Both the position numbers and the translations under genes were made by a program. Positions 25,301 through 33,689 of a stretch of DNA of 56,271 nucleotides are shown one piece after another. The DNA is taken from contig JAFXBK010000059.1 in NCBI GenBank assembly GCA_017521825.1, forward strand, positions 1-56,271, written 5' to 3'. How positions within the stretch are numbered: position 1 is the first letter of the stretch; each line of letters starts with the position of its first letter. The DNA is from Oscillospiraceae bacterium. GTDB taxonomy: Bacteria > Bacillota > Clostridia > Oscillospirales > Ruminococcaceae. The notes under the pieces are model-generated. The model saw nothing but the letters and a program-made list of their open reading frames with translations, was not told where the DNA came from and did not search any database.

Positions 25301-28300
25301 CGTTTTTCTGAACGAAGCAGGTAATTCCGCCAATCAAGGATGCGCCTTTTTCAGCATTAACGGTAAGGTTCTCAACAGTGCAGTTGTTTACTTCCATGTT
25401 AGAGTTTACAGTACCATGGCAGAACAAGCCTGCTACAAAAGCAGTGGAAGCAGTGGTGGTAACCCTTACGTTTTCAACTGTAATATTATCAATATTAGTC
25501 TGATTGATGCTGCAGGCAAGCGTACCAAAACGATAGCCGCCTACGGAGGCAGTAACACCAGTCAAAGTCAAATCCTTAACAGTTGCCCATTCCAAGACAT
25601 TGAAGAAACCGGAGTGAGCAGAGGTTCCATCAATGCTGAAGTTGCTGATAAAGTGATTGCCGCCGTCAAAAGTTCCGCTGAACTTGCTGATAGGAGTCCA
25701 GGTCATGCCGCCAAGGTCGATATCAGCTGCAAGGGTTACGGTTTTGCCGCTGAAGGTGTTGCCTGCGTTTGCCATTTTGGCAAAACGAATCAAATCATCG
25801 GTATCACGGATTACTCTATCCCAGGGCTGGATGCCGTAAGTGCCGTCGCCATTATTCTTAGCCATAGAGCCAAGCTCACAACCGTCGATGGTTTCAGGAG
25901 CGGTATCGCTGCCTGCATAATCGAAGAATTTAACTTCTTCGGGGTTGAAGCCTACAAAAGTACCGCCGCTGATAACAATTTCGGTTGCGTCATAGTCGGT
26001 GCCGACACCGTTGTTGGTGGTTTCTTTGGTGGAACCTTTTGCGCCGAGGAGATATTCGGAATCTTTCTGTTCAAAAGTGCCGCCGGAGATAACAAGTTTA
26101 CCGCCGTGGGAAGGATAAAGGAAGATGTTGCTTGCGCCACAAGTTTTGCAAGGATAGTTGGTCCAGGTGCCGCCTTCGATGGTGCCGGTAGCATCTACGC
26201 CAACAACATACATACCGGTTCCCATGCCGTAAACGTCAACTTTACCGGTTCCGACAGAGTCTTTTACGGTGAAGTCAGAAGTTTCTCCTGTATTGCCGGT
26301 GATGGTTACCATGAAGAGGGAAACCTGACGTTTGTTGCAGTAATCGTCATGGTGTGCGTCCCAGGTGATGGAATGTCCGTTAAGGTCAAGAACAACACCG
26401 GGTTTAATGATGTGGAAGATAGCGCCGTTGCCGTGGGCTTCGTTATGTTTGCCGTTTCCGTTGGAAGGCCATGCATGAGCATGAACAAGGTCATAATCGG
26501 TGATAACGATATCTTTTTCGAGGGTTACGCTGTTACCAGCGAAGAGCTGTTCCTGAACCCATTCAACATAGCTCTGTTTAACAGTCCATGTGCCGTCGCC
26601 GTTATCTTTGGCTTCGTAGCCTTTAGCAACAAAGTTGGTGCCTGCGCCTTCAGCCGCATTGTTTGCGGGGTTGAAGCCAACGAAAGTACCGCCGTAAACA
26701 GTGATGGTGGTATTGTCGCGGGTTTTGTCGTATTCGTTAAGTACGAATTCGCCGTTATTGTTGGAGAAAGTGCCGCCGTAAATTTCAGCATGGCCGTTGT
26801 TGATAACATAAACAGCCGGACCTTTATCTACAGTGCTTGTGAATGTTCCGTTCTCAACTTTAACGGTACCTTCGTTTACATAGAGAACCTCAGCTTTACC
26901 ACTTACAACGGTTCCTTCGCCGGTGATAGTAACAGTGATATCATCACCGTTTACATAAATTGCGGTGCCTCCGTCACGGGTAATGGTTTTGCCGTTGAGG
27001 TTAAGAGTGATGCTCTTATCAATGGTAAGGAATTTTACACGTTTAACGTCGCCGATAAGGGTGATGGTATCGTTTTCTTCTGCAGCAACTACTGCATCAT
27101 GAAGGGTGCTGTATTTGGTTTCGCCAATCTGTGCAACGTAAGAAGCTTCAGCATAATCGATTCCGCTGTTCCATTCACCATAGCCGAGAGTTTCTTTAAG
27201 TGCTTTAACTTCGCCGTTAACAATGGAAACAACATCTTTTACAGTGTTGTTTTCAAGAGCTGCGGTGTGGCCGTTTGCGGAGTTACCAAGAATACCATAA
27301 ACAGCAACTCTGATGCTGGTGGTGGTAAGAGTTACGTTTTCAATATCGCAATTCTTAATGGTGGTTGCGCCTTCAAGGCAGCCAACCATAGCAGCACCGG
27401 AATATTTGCAGGTTACGGAAGAATCTTTAACGTCAACGTTATCAAGAGTAAGGTTGTTGGAGAATCCTGCAACAACGCCATAGAAATGGTTTGCAGCGGT
27501 TGCATCGCCATTATCAATCTTTGCGTTAACGAAAGTTACATTCCTAACAACAGCGCCTTTTCCGAGGCTGCGGAAGAAACCAACGCCGCGGTAATAATCG
27601 CAGGAAAGGGTCATATTGCTGATGGTGTGGTTCTGACCGTCAAAAGTACCGGAGAACGCATTTGCAGCACCGTTACCGATAGGAGCAAAGCCGGAATTTT
27701 CAAGGTTAAGGTCTGCTGTAAGAGTTACAACAACACTGGGGTTAGCTGCAACTTTAACACCTTGATAAGTGGTGTTTTCGGTTACAGCTTTGCCGAATGC
27801 GATAAGGTCTTCAACAGAACCGATGGTTACAGCAACTTTTTCAACGGTATAAGTGCCATCATTGTTGTCTTTAGCTTCGTAGCCTTCAGCAACAAAGTTG
27901 GTGCCTGCGCCTTCAGCCGCATTGTTTGCGGGGTTGAAGCCAACGAAAGTACCGCCGTAAACAGTGATGGTGGTATTGTCGCGGGTCTTGTCGTATTCGT
28001 TAAGTACGAATTCGCCGTTATTGTTGGAGAAAGTGCCGCCGTAGATTTCAGCATGGCCGTTGTTGATAACATAAACAGCCGGACCTTTATCTACAGTGCT
28101 TGTGAATGTTCCGTTCTCAACTTTAACGGTACCTGCGTTTACATAGAGAACCTCAGCTTTACCACTTACAACGGTTCCTTCGCCGGTGATAGTAACGGTG
28201 ATATTTTCACCGTTTACATAAATTGCGGTGCCGCCGTCACGGGTGATGGTCTGACCGTTGAGGTCAAGGACAAGAGAAACATCGATTGTAAGGAACTTGT

Positions 28301-31235
28301 CAATCTTGTGAGAAGCAAGAACTTTTACAACGGGAGCTTCGGTGGAAACGGTTGCAGGAGCATTTTTAATTGCCGCAATTACATCTGCAAAGCTCTTATA
28401 AGCAACGCCGTTGTATTCATAAAGGTCGCCGGTAACTCCATAAGTGCTGGTTGCTTCGTCATGAACAAGACCGGTGTTGGGAGCAAGCCATGCGGAAGGA
28501 TCTGCATCGAAAGTACCGCCGGAGATTTCTGCGGAAAGTCCATTGGCTACGATAAGTTCAAAGTCGGTGAAGGTACCGCCGGTGATATCAAGTTCGCCGG
28601 GTGCCGCATTAACAGCAATGGTGCCTTCAACTTCCATGCCTTCACCGATGGTTGCCGGGCTTCTGAGGAATACGGAAGCGCCGTTCCAGCTGTCATTGGA
28701 AGCGGTGTTGTCGGTGATGGTGCCTGCATTGAGTTCAATCATTGCAGTTGCTTCGGCCCAACGGGAAGCAATAGCTCCGGCTCTGCCGCCAACGTTGTTG
28801 CTGATGGAGCCGCCGTTCATTACGAACTGGGAAGCGCCTTCAAGAACAACAATTGCGCCTGCGGTGTTGGAACCAACGCCAAGGTGTTTGTTGTTATCAA
28901 TTCTGGTGTTGCCGTTCATGGTAACTACTGCGCCATTGATAACACCAAGTACGGTTGCGCTTCTTGCCATTGCTTTGTTGTAGCAAATGGAAGAGTCGTT
29001 GAGTGCCATGGTGCCACCGCTTGCGATGATGATACCGCCTTTGTTGCCGCATCCCATGTTGCCGTCAATGACGGAATTGGTGATGGAGGTAGTTGCATTA
29101 ACAGCATTAAGGACCATGCCTGCGTTGCCGGTAATTTCAGCGCCGTTAAGTTCTACGGTGCCGCCGTTGGATTTGATGATGGCAAGGTCATCATTATATT
29201 TAAGAATATAACCGCTTTCGGTGTTTTCGGTTTTGCCGTTGTCGCCGTCAGAAGCGATGGTTACGTTCTTAATCTGAACTGTATTAAGGGTAAGGTCGCC
29301 TGCGTTAACGATAACGTTTGCGTTAACTGCTTTATCTTCTTCGCCGACATCTACAAAACGGGTGTACCAGTTCTGTCCGTTTTCAACGGTGGTGGTGTCG
29401 TTATAGAAGGTAAATGCGTTTTCACCGTCGATGATGAGGTTTTTGAGTTCAACGGAAGCATCGGATTCTACATTAAGGAGAGTGCCGGTGTAGCCATCTG
29501 CCCAGGTGATGTTTTTTCCTGCGCCGTCGATGGTTACGTCGCCGGAAATGGTGAGCTGTTCGCCGATGGTTACGTTATCAAGAAGAGTGATGGTTGTGCC
29601 GCCTTCAACAGCGTTTGCAGCGGTAACTGCTTCTGCAAGGGTTTTGTAATAGGTAGTGCCAACCTGTGCTACATAGCCGGGAATGAAAGGAACATCGGAT
29701 TCGCCGGTATAAGCGCAATTAACAAGGGTAGCAGTATCATTATATACATACCCTGCAAAGCCGCCTGCGGTAGGTGCTTCAACAGTACCTTTTGCTTCGC
29801 AGTCGGTATAGGTTGCAGTAACACCATTGGAACCAACAAAGCCGCCTGCATATGCGCTTGCTTCGATGTCAACATCGGCAGTGCAGTTGGTGTAAGACTG
29901 TGCCCAGGATACGGTTCCGCCGACGAAACCGCCAACGATTGCAGAACTTGCGTCGTTGAGAGTGGTTTCGGTGATGGTACCGGAAACGGAACAATCGGAA
30001 TATGCAATGGGGCTTCCGGAATAACCGACCATACCGCCGGCAAGTACGTCTACCCCGGAATCAGAGGTTATATCAAAATCAATGCCGGTTGCTTTAACAT
30101 TGGTAAAGGTGTGGCCTTTATCACTTCTGTGAGCAAGACCGATAAGACCGCCGATAAGTGCTTCTTTAGCAACATCTACGTCCACTTTGAAGTCGTTGAT
30201 TTTGCCGTTTTTGAGGGTGATATATCCGTAATAGGTATAGCCCGCAAAACCACCGGCAAGGGTATCGTTAGTCTCGGATTTGATGGTTATTTTATTAAGA
30301 TTGAATCCATCAACAGTATAATACGCTCTGGTGTTGCCGTTGTTGGAAATATTCTGTCCCTGCATATAGCCCACAAGACCGCCGGCAAATGTAGAACTGC
30401 TTGCCTTGGTGTTAACGGTCATGTTGCTGACAGAAATGTTTGTCATGTTTGCGGGATAGCAATAACCGGAGAGACCGCCAACAGCAAGAGAATTGGATTT
30501 AGCCTCTGCGTTAATGACGCAGCCGTCAACAGTGATGTTCTCAAAGTTGAGGTTTGCTGTTGTATGGTTTTCGCTGTTGCTGTGTGCAATAGCTACAACA
30601 GCCGCCGCACGAACTTTTGCGCCCACAACATCAATTTTGGCATCTTTTATTGTAAGGTTTTTGATGGTGGCTTTTCTGACTCCACCAAACAGACCTACAA
30701 ACTGATTTGCATCGGGAGTGTTTACATTGATGGTCATGTTTTTGATGGTGTGTCCCTGACCGTCAAAAGTACCCCAGAAATAGTTGGTATCGTTACCGAT
30801 AGGAGTCCATTCGATACCTGTAAGGTCGATGGTTGCGCCGAGTTTAACGGTTTGGCCTGCGAAAGTATCTTTTGTAATGGTTGCGTGGGTACCGTTTACA
30901 ATCTGCGCGAATTCCTGAAGTTCTTCAGCAGTATCAATGACAAGTTCGAGTGCATCTGCATCGTACCAGTATTCGCTGTCACCTTCGTCCTGCGGGTCCG
31001 TCTCGCTTAAAGGATCAACAAGCTGGTCTGGTTCGCTTTCGTCCTCGTTCGCGTCTTCGCCCTCATTTGCGTCTTCGCTCTCGTTTGAAGAATCAGTATC
31101 ATCCAGCTGTTCTTCAACGGAGTTTTCTGCTCCGCCGCTCTGGCTCATATTAAGACCATAAGCGATTGTCGGGGCATAGGAGAAAATCATGAGAAGAGCA
31201 AGTGCTAAACTAAGAAAACGTTTAAAATTTCTCAT
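22398..31235 (-). CDS. Giant secreted beta-helix-type repeat protein, 2945 aa
   Basis: A very large exported protein. The signal peptide (MRNFKRFLSLALALLMIFSY..., to about residue 27) is followed by an acidic linker (about 35-85, EDANEGEDANEDESE). The body alternates GLUG-like blocks (GTFDGQGHTIKNMTI, VGLFGGV, AGGFVGS) with parallel beta-helix stretches (GGTFSNNNGEFVLN, TITVYGGTFVGFNP). At least six units open with an (I/V)xxxxYxTLAEAIxxAxxGxTITLL pattern. Two ~130-residue segments are almost identical (1263 bp apart). The C-terminal ~150 residues look globular (ENTSYDFAFLPRF) and end EIKGAAK, without LPXTG, membrane helix or S-layer homology motif, so retention is unclear. It heads the peptide/PqqD/HprK/exporter operon. 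Function is unknown; adhesion is a guess. Confidence 0.85.
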   Translation of the reverse strand: MRNFKRFLSLALALLMIFSYAPTIAYGLNMSQSGGAENSVEEQLDDTDSSNESEDANEGEDANEDESEPDQLVDPLSETDPQDEGDSEYWYDADALELVIDTAEELQEFAQIVNGTHATITKDTFAGQTVKLGATIDLTGIEWTPIGNDTNYFWGTFDGQGHTIKNMTINVNTPDANQFVGLFGGVRKATIKNLTIKDAKIDVVGAKVRAAAVVAIAHSNSENHTTANLNFENITVDGCVINAEAKSNSLAVGGLSGYCYPANMTNISVSNMTVNTKASSSTFAGGLVGYMQGQNISNNGNTRAYYTVDGFNLNKITIKSETNDTLAGGFAGYTYYGYITLKNGKINDFKVDVDVAKEALIGGLIGLAHRSDKGHTFTNVKATGIDFDITSDSGVDVLAGGMVGYSGSPIAYSDCSVSGTITETTLNDASSAIVGGFVGGTVSWAQSYTNCTADVDIEASAYAGGFVGSNGVTATYTDCEAKGTVEAPTAGGFAGYVYNDTATLVNCAYTGESDVPFIPGYVAQVGTTYYKTLAEAVTAANAVEGGTTITLLDNVTIGEQLTISGDVTIDGAGKNITWADGYTGTLLNVESDASVELKNLIIDGENAFTFYNDTTTVENGQNWYTRFVDVGEEDKAVNANVIVNAGDLTLNTVQIKNVTIASDGDNGKTENTESGYILKYNDDLAIIKSNGGTVELNGAEITGNAGMVLNAVNATTSITNSVIDGNMGCGNKGGIIIASGGTMALNDSSICYNKAMARSATVLGVINGAVVTMNGNTRIDNNKHLGVGSNTAGAIVVLEGASQFVMNGGSISNNVGGRAGAIASRWAEATAMIELNAGTITDNTASNDSWNGASVFLRSPATIGEGMEVEGTIAVNAAPGELDITGGTFTDFELIVANGLSAEISGGTFDADPSAWLAPNTGLVHDEATSTYGVTGDLYEYNGVAYKSFADVIAAIKNAPATVSTEAPVVKVLASHKIDKFLTIDVSLVLDLNGQTITRDGGTAIYVNGENITVTITGEGTVVSGKAEVLYVNAGTVKVENGTFTSTVDKGPAVYVINNGHAEIYGGTFSNNNGEFVLNEYDKTRDNTTITVYGGTFVGFNPANNAAEGAGTNFVAEGYEAKDNNDGTYTVEKVAVTIGSVEDLIAFGKAVTENTTYQGVKVAANPSVVVTLTADLNLENSGFAPIGNGAANAFSGTFDGQNHTISNMTLSCDYYRGVGFFRSLGKGAVVRNVTFVNAKIDNGDATAANHFYGVVAGFSNNLTLDNVDVKDSSVTCKYSGAAMVGCLEGATTIKNCDIENVTLTTTSIRVAVYGILGNSANGHTAALENNTVKDVVSIVNGEVKALKETLGYGEWNSGIDYAEASYVAQIGETKYSTLHDAVVAAEENDTITLIGDVKRVKFLTIDKSITLNLNGKTITRDGGTAIYVNGDDITVTITGEGTVVSGKAEVLYVNEGTVKVENGTFTSTVDKGPAVYVINNGHAEIYGGTFSNNNGEFVLNEYDKTRDNTTITVYGGTFVGFNPANNAAEGAGTNFVAKGYEAKDNGDGTWTVKQSYVEWVQEQLFAGNSVTLEKDIVITDYDLVHAHAWPSNGNGKHNEAHGNGAIFHIIKPGVVLDLNGHSITWDAHHDDYCNKRQVSLFMVTITGNTGETSDFTVKDSVGTGKVDVYGMGTGMYVVGVDATGTIEGGTWTNYPCKTCGASNIFLYPSHGGKLVISGGTFEQKDSEYLLGAKGSTKETTNNGVGTDYDATEIVISGGTFVGFNPEEVKFFDYAGSDTAPETIDGCELGSMAKNNGDGTYGIQPWDRVIRDTDDLIRFAKMANAGNTFSGKTVTLAADIDLGGMTWTPISKFSGTFDGGNHFISNFSIDGTSAHSGFFNVLEWATVKDLTLTGVTASVGGYRFGTLACSINQTNIDNITVENVRVTTTASTAFVAGLFCHGTVNSNMEVNNCTVENLTVNAEKGASLIGGITCFVQKNGTEAEGTNILENLHVKNFKVTINDTDGVAAVGGLVGQTQSVWQNPRFNDCSVSGLDVTATGKVDVGGFMCYPGSYTYAENCTAEGKIDVSGVTSYACFAGGFFGNYGWGDNVGKGNHMVTNCSADVDITTKIAAAGGFVGSGTNSEGRNKNITLTNCTASGDITCVEGGTADIGGFFGNADRGTYENCSASGKVTNNGPDNDTGYDGQFGGEIINNSFTVILDGCNATGTATSGKFIGNIAEGANVVKYVAKIGNVSYETLAEAIAEVKDGETITLLTDCDENVTIKQVSEKSFTIDGADKTYTGTITIDGSNRSTGAETLTIKNVNFVLGGQWQSGIFAKKSTQVHNVIIDGCSFTGTDTKEAYGIRLHHSHNIVIKNTTGTKLYDLVYGQTAVTGLTVENVTVTESGMGFMLPYGMKLSFKNVTLDVEAVGVGIYNYNASTATFENCTIKASTPIHLEQKNAANAYTLNFNGTNAFTSTNTNEGVWLNVIGNDATFKVVVNDTALDMTKTAGLVAKIGNIYYNTLQYAIKDAEDGETVVLVKDLNIANCEIGTLGGKYNTYFLVENKSITVNLDGKKIYGEYTGDSMLVGVFSTDNGGHLTLTGNGIVDVKATTTVYSMFANYTEGCSITIEDGTYKLDKASDSLLYTDGNEGIIVNGGTFTLDNVGTGSNGSPWIFNAKGQNTAHVLVNGGTFNANVNEQYYPFEVEIPKTHVCKNNGNGTWTVEAGSAVAYVNKQYKSGNWYTKEVGYATVAEALNAAAANVEDATKAGVVSTVTLIKDATENFVAVTEEITLDLNGYELAANYVTVFGNIVDNSEENTGRLNVPSTRFMVREDNAQLPVKTTEGYAFIVISEIPSALGSENTSYDFAFLPRFEADSIEMLKAGYAETGVKVLVRVSWTNSNGDTRSQDFVYGDEKVNVVLNSFANGTFGEMFVITINGETPALTYQAIVVSDTGVEIKGAAK
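26611..27001 (-). repeat. Internal 391-bp direct repeat, copy A
   Basis: About 97% identical to 27874-28264 (roughly a dozen differences), in the same frame, offset exactly 1263 bp (421 codons). It encodes the YVNG...VTITGEG to NFVAxGYEAKD segment of the giant protein. Confidence 0.9.
27874..28264 (-). repeat. Internal 391-bp direct repeat, copy B
   Basis: Partner of copy A at 26611-27001. Differences include silent and conservative changes, which points to recent duplication or gene conversion inside the giant gene. Confidence 0.9.
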
Positions 31236-31623
31236 AAATCTTTCTCATCCTTCTTTCATATATTTTTTTAACCGGAAAAATCCGGAATCTTTCCGCAAAA
31301 TTCAAAAATTGGCTTTGGTTTTACCCGTGGCAAAGGAAGTGACCATCAACGCTTCCTTTCGGACGGATAAAACCGCACCGCATTTCAGAAATGCGATTGG
31401 CGTTTTGCACGAAAAGGCGTTTTCACCATCATAAAACGTTTTCCTGCATTTGCACAAACGCAAAACCCAAAGCGCCATCGGCGTTTTGCTTCGTGCAAAA
31501 AGCCAATCGCGTGAATTTTCGCGGAATTTTGATATAAGTGAAGAAAATTTGGCTTCGTTACGGCAATTTGAAGCCGCCTTTTCCTTAAAAAAGGGTAAAA
31601 AATCCCCTTTTACACCTATAATT
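31236..31623 (-). promoter_or_regulatory. Long structured 5' leader of the giant-protein operon
   Basis: About 388 nt lie between the predicted transcription start and the ATG. They hold three inverted repeats: 31393-31413 with 31490-31510 (20 of 21 pair), 31317-31339 with 31351-31373 (19 of 23 pair), and a small gcatttc/gaaatgc hairpin at about 31380-31394. I do not recognise a known riboswitch. There is no ORF of note in it. It could be a regulatory leader, a processed RNA, or an inserted palindromic element. Confidence 0.65.
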
Positions 31624-31629
31624 AGTTAT

Positions 31630-31658
31630 ATTATATATTTGTTCTTAATAAAATGCAA
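31630..31658 (-). promoter_or_regulatory. Promoter of the giant-protein/peptide operon
   Basis: On the minus strand, -35 TTGCAT (31658-31653) and perfect -10 TATAAT (31635-31630) are separated by 17 bp in an AT-rich stretch. Confidence 0.75.
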
Positions 31659-31693
31659 TATTTTTGTTGAAAATTTTTTTGAATTTCGCAACA

Positions 31694-31728
31694 AAAAAAG
31701 CGCCGTTTGGCTAAAACGGCGCTTTTTT
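31694..31728 (-). terminator. Terminator of the NagD-like gene
   Basis: A perfect 15-bp stem (aaaaaagcgccgttt / aaacggcgctttttt) with a ggcta loop and T-run on both strands, 14 bp after the stop codon. Confidence 0.92.
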
Positions 31729-31742
31729 AATAAAACAATCAA

Positions 31743-32528
31743 TTATTTTGCGGCTTCTTTCGGAATTTCGCCAACGTTTTCAAGAATTGCGGAAGGGCGG
31801 TAACCATAGGTTTTCGGGGTTTCTTCGGTGGAAGCGCCGGAAAGAACAAGAACGGTTTTCATGCCGGATTCAAGGCCGGAGATAACGTCGGTATCCATTC
31901 TGTCGCCAACCATAACCGCTTCGTTGGAGTGGCAGTTAAGAAGGCGAAGGCCGGTTCGTATCATAAGAGGGTTAGGCTTTCCGCAAAAATAAGCCTTTTT
32001 GCCGGTTGCAATTTCAATGGGTGCAACAAGCGCGCCGCAGGCAGGCATAATTCCGTTTTCGATGGGTGCGGAAATATCGGAGTTTGTTCCGATAAGTTTT
32101 GCGCCGCCGCGAACAAGGTTTGCGGCTTTGGTAATGGTGTCGAAAGAATAGGTTTTTCCTTCGCCAACAACAACATAATCCGGGTTGATGTCGTTCATGG
32201 TGATTCCGGCATCGTAAAGCGCGTTGAAAAGTGCCGCTTCGCCAATGGCGTAAACGCTGCAGCCCGGAGCCTGTTCCTTAAGGAAAGCGGCGGTCGCAAG
32301 GGCACTGGTGTAAAAATGGTCTTCGGAAACATCAAGACCCATTCTTGCAAGTTTCTGCTGAAGCTCGCGGGGAGTGTAGCAGCTGTTGTTGGTAAGGAAA
32401 AGGAATTTTTTGTTTTCGGCATGGAGCCAGTCGATAAACTCCCGAACGCCGGGAATAATCTGGTTTCCGCGATAGATAACTCCATCCATATCACAGATGA
32501 AGCCTTTGATTTCGTTAAAATTAATCAT
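31743..32528 (-). CDS. HAD-IIA phosphatase, NagD/AraL-like
   Basis: A 261-aa cytoplasmic sugar- or nucleotide-phosphate phosphatase of HAD subfamily IIA. Motif I is ICDMDGVIYRGN (nucleophile Asp at about 13), motif II LFLTNNSCYTP (about 44-54), the IIA cap includes VVGEGKTYSFD and IGTNSDI, motif III Lys is in CGKPNPLMI, and motif IV is VMVGDRMDTDV with the acidic pair. Length is as in NagD/AraL. AAGGAG stands before the ATG, with its own promoter and terminator. The natural substrate cannot be assigned; such enzymes often do metabolite repair. Confidence 0.92.
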   Translation of the reverse strand: MINFNEIKGFICDMDGVIYRGNQIIPGVREFIDWLHAENKKFLFLTNNSCYTPRELQQKLARMGLDVSEDHFYTSALATAAFLKEQAPGCSVYAIGEAALFNALYDAGITMNDINPDYVVVGEGKTYSFDTITKAANLVRGGAKLIGTNSDISAPIENGIMPACGALVAPIEIATGKKAYFCGKPNPLMIRTGLRLLNCHSNEAVMVGDRMDTDVISGLESGMKTVLVLSGASTEETPKTYGYRPSAILENVGEIPKEAAK

Positions 32529-32571
32529 ATATAACTCCTTAAATTGGAAAATAAATTTCGCTGTCGCTTAT

Positions 32572-32600
32572 ATTATAAATAGATTTTTTCAGAAAATCAA
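32572..32600 (-). promoter_or_regulatory. Promoter of the NagD-like gene
   Basis: On the minus strand, -35 TTGATT (32600-32595) and -10 TATAAT (32577-32572) are separated by 17 bp. Confidence 0.7.
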
Positions 32601-32714
32601 GGCGTTTTATACAAATTTAAAGATGAGTTTTTGGCTAAAAGGACAAAATTTTCCGCGAAAATGCTCTGGCATTATATATTATATATTGTTAGGAATTATC
32701 ACTTTTGAAATAAA

Positions 32715-32743
32715 AAAGCAATATGCAGGCTGCATATTGCTTT
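32715..32743 (-). terminator. Terminator of the DMT permease gene
   Basis: A perfect 13-bp stem (aaagcaatatgca / tgcatattgcttt) with a ggc loop and T-run on the minus strand. Confidence 0.9.
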
Positions 32744-32749
32744 AAATTT

Positions 32750-33634
32750 CTATTTGTTTTTCTGGAAGGAAACACCGAAAACGGAAACGGTGATTATCAA
32801 AATTCCCAAAAGCTGGATTTTTGAAAAACTGTCGCCCATAATAAAAATTCCCGCAAGGACGGAAATAACCGTTGTGAAATTTGAAAAAATAAGCGCCCTT
32901 CCTGCCGGGATATGGTTAAGCGCAAAATTGATTAAAAGGAAGGCGCAAACGGAAGAAACCACAGCAAGATAAAGAACCGAAACACAGAACAAAGGTTCAG
33001 AAAACGGCTTGAGCATCAGGGATAAATCGCTTTTGTGCTCAAAAATCGCCATGGGTATAAAAACCGCGGAACCAAGAAGGAACATAACGTAAGTCCGCTC
33101 AAAAGCAGAAAAATGTTCCGAAGTTTTTCGGCTTAAGATAGTAAAAAGCGCCGCGGAAACAACCGCCCCCAAAAGAAGAAAAAAACCTTTTGCGGAAATG
33201 TTTCCAAAGCCACCGGAGGTTGTAAGGTAAACTCCCAGAACGGAAAAAACGGTGAAAAACCCCTGCAGAAAACTGCATTTTTCATGCAGGAACAAAACCC
33301 CGAAAACAAGTCCGGCAACCGGGACCATGCCTATCATAACCCCGGAAAATGCGGCGGAAGTGGAATCTATACCGTAAGTTTCAAAAATGAAATAACAAAC
33401 CGGCTGGATAAATCCAAGGAGTAAAAGGCTTCCCAAAGGTTTTCCTTTAAGCGAAATTTTTGTTTTTCCGAAAAGCAGTACAAGATTAAGCGCAATAAAA
33501 GCCAAAAGGAACCGCGCCGCAAGAAGAAAAAAGGGGCTTGCAAAAGCCAGCGCGGTTTTTGAAAAGAGAAAACTGAAGCCGAAAATGCTGTAACCGATCA
33601 GTGCCGAAAAAGTTGCTTTTGTTGTTTTGTCCAT
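32750..33634 (-). CDS. EamA/DMT-family permease
   Basis: A 294-aa membrane protein of about ten helices in two EamA repeats, unlike the 17483 paralogue in sequence. It begins TKATFSALIGYSIFGFSFLF; each repeat ends in a GVLFLHEK- or GIFIMGDSFS-like segment typical of the DMT family. ATG at 33634 follows GAGGAAGG. A longer open frame to 33766 is rejected because its N-terminus (MAELADAPDLGSG) is the tRNA-Leu sequence. Substrate unknown; members include amino acid and metabolite exporters. Confidence 0.87.
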   Translation of the reverse strand: MDKTTKATFSALIGYSIFGFSFLFSKTALAFASPFFLLAARFLLAFIALNLVLLFGKTKISLKGKPLGSLLLLGFIQPVCYFIFETYGIDSTSAAFSGVMIGMVPVAGLVFGVLFLHEKCSFLQGFFTVFSVLGVYLTTSGGFGNISAKGFFLLLGAVVSAALFTILSRKTSEHFSAFERTYVMFLLGSAVFIPMAIFEHKSDLSLMLKPFSEPLFCVSVLYLAVVSSVCAFLLINFALNHIPAGRALIFSNFTTVISVLAGIFIMGDSFSKIQLLGILIITVSVFGVSFQKNK

Positions 33635-33654
33635 AAAACCTTCCTCAAAAAAGA

Positions 33655-33689
33655 AAAAACAAACCGCCGTGGAAATCCGCGGCGGTTTT
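33655..33689 (-). terminator. Terminator after tRNA-Leu
   Basis: Inverted repeat aaaccgccg / cggcggttt directly after the CCA end, followed on the minus strand by gttttttctttttt. Confidence 0.88.

Noticed and set aside
22449..31010. A 2853-codon open frame on the plus strand opposite the giant gene
   Set aside because: It mirrors the minus-strand gene, has no ribosome binding site or sensible composition, and arises because the codon bias of the true gene rarely gives stops in that antisense frame. The same effect yields long antisense frames across the window.
31236..31623. Known riboswitch (c-di-GMP, SAM, T-box) in the giant-gene leader
   Set aside because: None of the conserved cores of these classes could be found on reading the leader; only inverted repeats are visible.
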